Part shown: positions 6,013 to 8,463 of the stretch, one piece after another | How the letters are laid out: every line of letters starts with the position of its first letter | Numbering within the stretch: position 1 is the first letter of the stretch | Assembly: GCA_002338505.1 (NCBI GenBank) | Contig: DDIK01000029.1 | Span: 1-8,463 of the forward strand | DNA length: 8,463 nucleotides | From: Bacteriovorax sp. UBA1852 | Lineage (GTDB): Bacteria; Bdellovibrionota; Bacteriovoracia; Bacteriovoracales; Bacteriovoracaceae | Direction: 5' to 3' | The notes under the pieces: generated by a model | Seen by the model: only the letters and a program-made list of their open reading frames with translations | The model's database searches: none | What the model was told of the DNA's origin: nothing | Made by a program: the position numbers and the translations under genes

Positions 6013-8463
6013 ATGAAAATGAAAGCAAGATACAAGCACATTCACCAGATAATAAACTCACAAGGCTTTTCGCTTGTTGAAATAATGGTTGCAATGGCAA
6101 TAATGGGAATCGTTAGTCTTGGTGTTGTAAATCTCACAAATGTCGGAAGTACTCAGAATAAAACTCTAAGGCAGAATCACATAATTGATGCCGCCATGGG
6201 AAAAATTAATAGAAGCCTTTCGCAGGCAGATCGCTGTTCAGGATTAGGCCCCCTCATTACGACAAATGAAATTCGAAATATAGTAGGAGCTCTCGAAGGT
6301 GATGTCACAATTGAAAATGTTATTCAACAAACAGAGCCTCTTAATCCTCTTGCTCTTCCTTTAGTGGCAAGTGAGACTCGACTTGTTAAGGTTCAGCTTG
6401 TTATCACATTTAGAAAGTCTTTACCGGGTGGAAGAGAGGCTGATCTCAATAAGATTTCTTATGCGAGATATGTCTATGAAAATCCTGTTGATCCAGTTGC
6501 TCCAGGAGTCGGCCTAGGAGTCAGATATGCAGGTTGTGCGAATTTTGAAAGTGATAGCTTAAGAGCAGCGTTTGAAGCAAATTGTAGAACAGTAGGTGGA
6601 ACTTTTAGAGTATCAGGTACAAATGCCCGCGTCGATCCATGGAGTGGTGATCCAAACCCTCTAGGAAGAAGTTATTGGTGTGATCTCAGTACAATTAATG
6701 GAAATAATTACTTCGCTGACAAAGTAAAGAAAGAAGCATGTGAAGTTCTCTATGGTGGAGCTGGGTCATACAATGACGGTGCTGTTGATCAGTGTCGAGA
6801 TATGATTGTAAATGGAACAATGACAGGAGCTAATGTCGCTCCAGATCGGATAGGTTTTGAAGATGCTCCAGGTGTTTATAAATTTAGAACAACTTTTGAT
6901 CAAAATGCTTGTAATATACCGCCAACGGCAACAGAAACTAGCTTTGTTTCCGGAATAAATGTTGATGGATCAGTAAATTGTCAAACTGTTGGTTGGTGTG
7001 TAATCGGAACTGCTGGCTGTGGTGCATGGCCTGAAGGTAGTTCTGTGGATCACTGTACGACAGATTGTTCGTGCGCGAATCTTATTCAAGCAGATACATC
7101 TGAAAATGATTTTGGTGATGCCGATGGCGATGGCGGCGTGAATACATGTCGTCCAGCCTTATCAGGCCTTTGTTCAACTTTAGGAACAGAAGAAGATACT
7201 GGGCAGTATGATGAAGGTGCTGGAACAGATTACTTAACTTATACATGTTATGGACTTGATTGTGATTTTAAAGATTATTTTGAAGTTACATCAGGTAATG
7301 TTGCAACAGATAATCAGTACGATAGATCTCTTTCTATTGGTCTATACTCCACTCCAGACTTAGTATCTGCAAACCAGGCAACAACATGTCAGACACCGGT
7401 CCTGAGCTCTTCTGTGACGGCTGGAGTTTGTGCAATTTTTGATGCTACAAGTATAGCGAACCTCGCAAATTATCCAGAGGGTAACGATACAGTTCCAGAT
7501 GCTAGCGGTCTTGATCTAAGTTTAGTTTCTGGAAAAAGTTATGGAACTAATAAAGATTACTGTAATGGCTCAGTTGGAGTTTGTCGTGAAGGTGGATCTG
7601 GACCTAGCGGTACAGGTGGGTCTTCATCAGAAGGAAATTGCTGTTCGCTTCAGTTTAATAATCAACCGGGCTCAGGGGATCAGTGCGGAAATCCTATGGA
7701 GGATAGCTGCGGAAATACTTATAATAATGAACTTGGAGTTGTTGATCAACGTTGGAGTACCCAATGTACCTCAACTGGCGCAGATGGAAGCGCCAACTTC
7801 TGTGAAATAAATGGAAGCGCTGAAGGCAATAGTGGCTATACTGAAACTAGTCCTGCCACTGCTAATTGTTGTGAAAATAATTATAGCTGTGGAACAAATC
7901 CTGGGTCTTATGCGTCATGTAGTGCAGCTGGCTCAACTTTTAATTATTGTAGCGATGCATCTTTAACTTGTTCAAGAGAGAGTTCAGCGGGAAGATGTTG
8001 TAAGAGTTCTTATTCTTGTGCTGAATCTCCCAATTCTGAATGTACAGGGTTCCATGGTGCTTCTCATGATATTTGTGGTGGCTCAACTCCTCAGTGTCTA
8101 GGAACTGGTTCAACTGCAACATGTGTTGAATGTATTAATAACACACATTGTGCAGCTAATGAGCACTGTAGTTCAAATAGCTGTGTACCAGACACTTGTG
8201 TTCAAGGAACAGAAATAGATACTGATACGAATGCCTGTACACCAACAAATGCTGTAGCTGGCTGTGATACAGGTGACGGAGAAGGCGTTGATGCGGATTC
8301 TGGTTCACAATCTCGAACAAGAACTTGTAATGCAGAAGGTTCAGGCTTTGGCCCTTTTGGATCTTTTAGCACTTGTTCAGGAGGGACATGTTCATGTTTA
8401 GCAAGTCCGCTCGATCCAAGTACGATTGCTTGTGGAACAACTGATTCAAATTGTGCAGGAACT
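6013..8463 (+). CDS. giant cysteine-rich minor-pilin-like protein (3' end outside window)
   Basis: Open for all 817 codons to the window edge with no stop, so the protein is longer. Residues 1-18 are a basic prepilin leader ending in Gly18. The mature protein would start FSLVEIMVAMAIMGIVSLG, with Phe at +1 and Glu23 at +5, a classic type IV pilin or PilW/GspJ-like pseudopilin helix (19-40). The following module has Cys75, 175, 191, 223, 243 and 261, and KVKKEACEVLYGG (237-249) parallels ELKELACAVLGG in the upstream protein. DADGDGG (369-375) is Ca-loop-like. Residues 517-707 hold a Cys repeat array with CC at 543, 619 and 662, followed by CVEC (704-707) and Cys713, 719, 724 and 729. A segment around GSQSRTRTC (764-772) recalls TSP1-like repeats only loosely. 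I count 53 Cys in view, about one in 15. ATG 6013 is chosen because it gives a full leader; ATG 6019 is also possible. It is probably a partner of the upstream protein in one filament tip. Function is inferred. Confidence 0.87.
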   Translation, partial: MKMKARYKHIHQIINSQGFSLVEIMVAMAIMGIVSLGVVNLTNVGSTQNKTLRQNHIIDAAMGKINRSLSQADRCSGLGPLITTNEIRNIVGALEGDVTIENVIQQTEPLNPLALPLVASETRLVKVQLVITFRKSLPGGREADLNKISYARYVYENPVDPVAPGVGLGVRYAGCANFESDSLRAAFEANCRTVGGTFRVSGTNARVDPWSGDPNPLGRSYWCDLSTINGNNYFADKVKKEACEVLYGGAGSYNDGAVDQCRDMIVNGTMTGANVAPDRIGFEDAPGVYKFRTTFDQNACNIPPTATETSFVSGINVDGSVNCQTVGWCVIGTAGCGAWPEGSSVDHCTTDCSCANLIQADTSENDFGDADGDGGVNTCRPALSGLCSTLGTEEDTGQYDEGAGTDYLTYTCYGLDCDFKDYFEVTSGNVATDNQYDRSLSIGLYSTPDLVSANQATTCQTPVLSSSVTAGVCAIFDATSIANLANYPEGNDTVPDASGLDLSLVSGKSYGTNKDYCNGSVGVCREGGSGPSGTGGSSSEGNCCSLQFNNQPGSGDQCGNPMEDSCGNTYNNELGVVDQRWSTQCTSTGADGSANFCEINGSAEGNSGYTETSPATANCCENNYSCGTNPGSYASCSAAGSTFNYCSDASLTCSRESSAGRCCKSSYSCAESPNSECTGFHGASHDICGGSTPQCLGTGSTATCVECINNTHCAANEHCSSNSCVPDTCVQGTEIDTDTNACTPTNAVAGCDTGDGEGVDADSGSQSRTRTCNAEGSGFGPFGSFSTCSGGTCSCLASPLDPSTIACGTTDSNCAGT
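7561..8133 (+). repeat. coding Cys-repeat array (CC-x3-YSC type units)
   Basis: Residues 517-707 of the second large protein contain imperfect units with aligned cysteines. Unit A runs C585, C597, C619-C620, C626, C636; unit B runs C636, C646, C653, C662-C663, C669, C677; unit C runs C677, C688, C695, C704, C707. An earlier degenerate unit has C517, C524, C543-C544 and C558. Fixed spacings recur: seven residues from C517 to C524, C646 to C653 and C688 to C695, and seven from the CC pair to the Cys of YSC (619 to 626, 662 to 669). DNA-level similarity is low, so the repeats are old. Confidence 0.6.

Noticed and set aside
5906..6100. 64-residue antisense frame over the junction of the two large genes
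   Set aside because: It overlaps the end of one real gene and the conserved prepilin leader of the next, and shows no start signal or family features.
7541..7810. 89-residue frame inside the second large gene
   Set aside because: It is in a different frame from the open 817-codon gene, whose cysteine repeat pattern shows which frame is coding.
2716..8463. Multihaem cytochrome as an explanation for the many cysteines
   Set aside because: No CxxCH haem-binding motif was seen in either protein; the cysteines fit disulphide patterns instead.
1..8463. CRISPR array, tRNA, rRNA or insertion sequence
   Set aside because: No regularly spaced direct repeats, no cloverleaf-type RNA sequence, and no transposase or terminal inverted repeats were seen on either strand.

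Overview
The window is AT-rich bacterial DNA with five genes, all on the + strand; the last runs off the right edge. The organism is probably a Gram-negative bacterium with type IV pilus or type II secretion machinery: two large genes encode proteins with pilin-like N-termini, and several products look exported and disulphide-rich. The AT-rich composition, codon use and very large Cys/Asn/Ser/Gly-rich surface proteins would suit a Bdellovibrionota or Bacteriovorax-like predatory bacterium. That placement is inference; no phylogenetic marker here proves it.

Left part (1-2475). A hexameric-type glutamate dehydrogenase gene (121-1380) has a plausible promoter and a strong ribosome binding site. 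Eight bases after its stop begins a small orphan gene for a predicted secreted protein with eight cysteines in the mature part (1389-1928). A terminator-like hairpin (1430-1450) that could end the dehydrogenase transcript lies inside the signal-peptide codons of this gene. Next is a 158-residue protein (1999-2475) that resembles only the N-terminal ChlI/Lon-like domain of ComM/YifB, without the AAA+ ATPase that normally follows.

A 240-base gap (2476-2715) holds three near-identical TTAAC(A/G)TTTA elements, two with dyad symmetry, just before the next gene. They look like operator sites.

Right part (2716-8463). Two adjacent genes, 51 bases apart and probably co-transcribed, encode giant cysteine-rich proteins of 1081 and at least 817 residues. 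The second has a textbook prepilin N-terminus (cleavage after Gly, Phe at +1, Glu at +5). The first has a similar positively charged leader, Gly-Gly and hydrophobic helix but no Glu5, as in GspK/PilX-type tip subunits. After the helix both share a module of about 180 residues with six cysteines in matching order and largely matching spacing, so they look like diverged tandem paralogues. Beyond the module their tails differ. The first carries a sushi/CCP-like domain and repeated short Cys motifs; the second carries an array of CC...YSC repeats and a CxxC...C...C...C knot-like motif. The best working idea is a pair of minor pilins (or pseudopilins) carrying large disulphide-stabilised adhesive domains at a filament tip. 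That function is inferred from architecture only. The second gene is open for all 817 codons to the window edge.
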